From positions 1 to 55,882 of the forward strand of contig CAJUHP010000022.1 of the NCBI GenBank assembly GCA_910586125.1: a DNA stretch of 55,882 nt, written 5' to 3'. Position 1 is the stretch's first letter, and the number at the start of each line of letters is the position of its first letter. The position numbers were made by a program, and so were the translations under genes. A model generated the notes under the pieces. That model was not told where the DNA came from. It ran no database searches and worked only from the letters and a program-made list of their open reading frames with translations. This stretch comes from an uncultured Lachnospiraceae bacterium. GTDB taxonomy: Bacteria > Bacillota > Clostridia > Lachnospirales > Lachnospiraceae. Below, one piece after another: positions 55,041-55,882 of the stretch.

Positions 55041-55882
55041 ATGAAACAGAATATGCAGCAGCTTTTATCCGCCGTTCCGGTAAAAAAACTAAGTTTTCTT
55101 CCCACACCTCTGCAGAAACTGGAGAATCTCTCCGCCCATCTGGGAGTGAACCTTTATATGAAGCGGGACGATATGACCGGAATGAGTCAATTTGGCGGCA
55201 ATAAGATCCGCAAGCTGGAGTACCTGCTGGGGCAGGCCATAGCAGAGGGCTGCGATACCGTTTTTACCTACGGAGCGACCCAGTCCAACCATGCCATGCA
55301 GACAGTGACCGCCTGCAGGCGGGCAGGGCTTACGCCGATTTTGTATCTGGTGGCAATCGTGGAACCGGACGAATCGGATCTGCGGGCCAATCTGCTCTTG
55401 GACCGGATTCTGGGAGCGGAGGTACATATCATCCGTCCGAGGGCAGGTGAGACCGAGGAGGAGGCCGAAGAGCGCTCCTATGTCATGGCCAGAGAACATA
55501 TGGCACGCCTGCATGCGCAGGGCCGCCGCTGTTATGACATTCCGATGGGGGGAGCCAATGGAACCGGCTCAGCCGGATTTATTCAGGGGTATCTGGAATT
55601 GCGCGGGCAGATGGATGCCCTGGGAATTCAGGCGGACTGGCTGTTCCACGCCACCGGTACCGGCGGTACGCTGGCCGGCCTGGCGGCCGGGCGGAATCTG
55701 TGCGGTTCCGATACCAGGATCGTATCCGTGCATGTCAGCGAAAAGGATTTGTCGTACCGGAAAAAAGTGGAGCGGATGGCAAACGAAGCGCTGGCCTATA
55801 TCGGAGCCGGGGATTGTATGGTGGATGGGGAGAGAGATCTTTGCTGTGATCTGAATTATTACCAGCCTGGCTACGAGATTCC
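55041..55882 (+). CDS. D-cysteine desulfhydrase/ACC deaminase-like, partial
   Basis: ATG 55041 with GAGAGGAGAGCGC upstream; the gene continues beyond the right edge (280 residues visible). PLP fold type II: LPTPLQKLENL at the start, PLP-binding Lys in FGGNKIRKLEYL (residue 55), GATQSNHAMQTV and TGTGGTLAGLAAG. It matches D-cysteine desulfhydrase (pyruvate, H2S and ammonia from D-cysteine) or the related ACC deaminase. A TATAAT lies at 55003-55008. Confidence 0.88.
   Translation, partial: MKQNMQQLLSAVPVKKLSFLPTPLQKLENLSAHLGVNLYMKRDDMTGMSQFGGNKIRKLEYLLGQAIAEGCDTVFTYGATQSNHAMQTVTACRRAGLTPILYLVAIVEPDESDLRANLLLDRILGAEVHIIRPRAGETEEEAEERSYVMAREHMARLHAQGRRCYDIPMGGANGTGSAGFIQGYLELRGQMDALGIQADWLFHATGTGGTLAGLAAGRNLCGSDTRIVSVHVSEKDLSYRKKVERMANEALAYIGAGDCMVDGERDLCCDLNYYQPGYEI

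Overview
The window looks like chromosomal DNA of a spore-forming, low-to-moderate GC Clostridia, most likely Lachnospiraceae. The evidence is a Gram-positive tad pilus locus with a DUF5702 protein, a DUF3794 (SPOCS) plus LysM protein, a TSCPD-family protein, DUF2508, CsoR-regulated copper export, rubrerythrin, AGGAGG-type ribosome binding sites and TTGACA/TATAAT promoters. No species can be named from the sequence alone.

Layout. Positions 1-2090 are AT-rich and decayed: a frameshifted Tn916-type integrase start, a gene broken at a poly-A run and a P-loop kinase, probably the remains of an integrative element. 2.1-7.3 kb holds small host genes: an ankyrin-repeat protein, a TetR regulator with a divergent small membrane protein and alpha/beta hydrolase, and a maltose-type acetyltransferase. 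7.3-8.4 kb holds rubrerythrin, tRNA-Val(CAC), tRNA-Ala(CGC) and a 160-bp MITE-like element with imperfect terminal inverted repeats. 8.4-12.1 kb is a two-gene restriction-modification system: a fused double adenine methylase and an AlwI-like endonuclease. mutY follows. A convergent pair on the minus strand encodes an Mre11/SbcD-like nuclease and an SbcC/YhaN-like ATPase with an acidic repeat.

16.3-19.7 kb is a copper module: CsoR operator, csoR, and copA with a carboxy-terminal HMA domain that has its own internal ribosome binding site (a nested copZ). 21.4-30.2 kb is a tad (type IVb pilus) operon: tadZ, tadA, tadB, tadC, flp, DUF5702, two TadE-like pseudopilins (one carrying tandem Cys-rich modules), a prepilin peptidase and a DUF6382-like protein. 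Rhomboid and HIT genes follow from an internal promoter.

31.4-41.9 kb is housekeeping: TSCPD-murG, mtnN, a charged low-complexity membrane protein, pgi (with an overlapping upstream ORF), a TipA-type MerR regulator with a 19-bp promoter spacer, a PrcB-like lipoprotein, a SPOCS-LysM protein and a lactonase-family beta-propeller. 42.0-47.4 kb is a potABCD polyamine operon followed by two HAD phosphatases. Then come a MATE exporter, an uncharacterised protein, a fucO-like iron alcohol dehydrogenase with a palindrome on its -35 box, a yybP-ykoY (Mn2+) riboswitch upstream of a type II P-type ATPase, a hemerythrin, and a D-cysteine desulfhydrase-like gene that runs off the right edge.

The features most worth following up are the tandem Cys modules on a TadE-like pilin, the nested CopZ start, the long intergenic hairpins and MITE-like element, the acidic repeat in the SbcC-like ATPase, and the riboswitch-ATPase pair.
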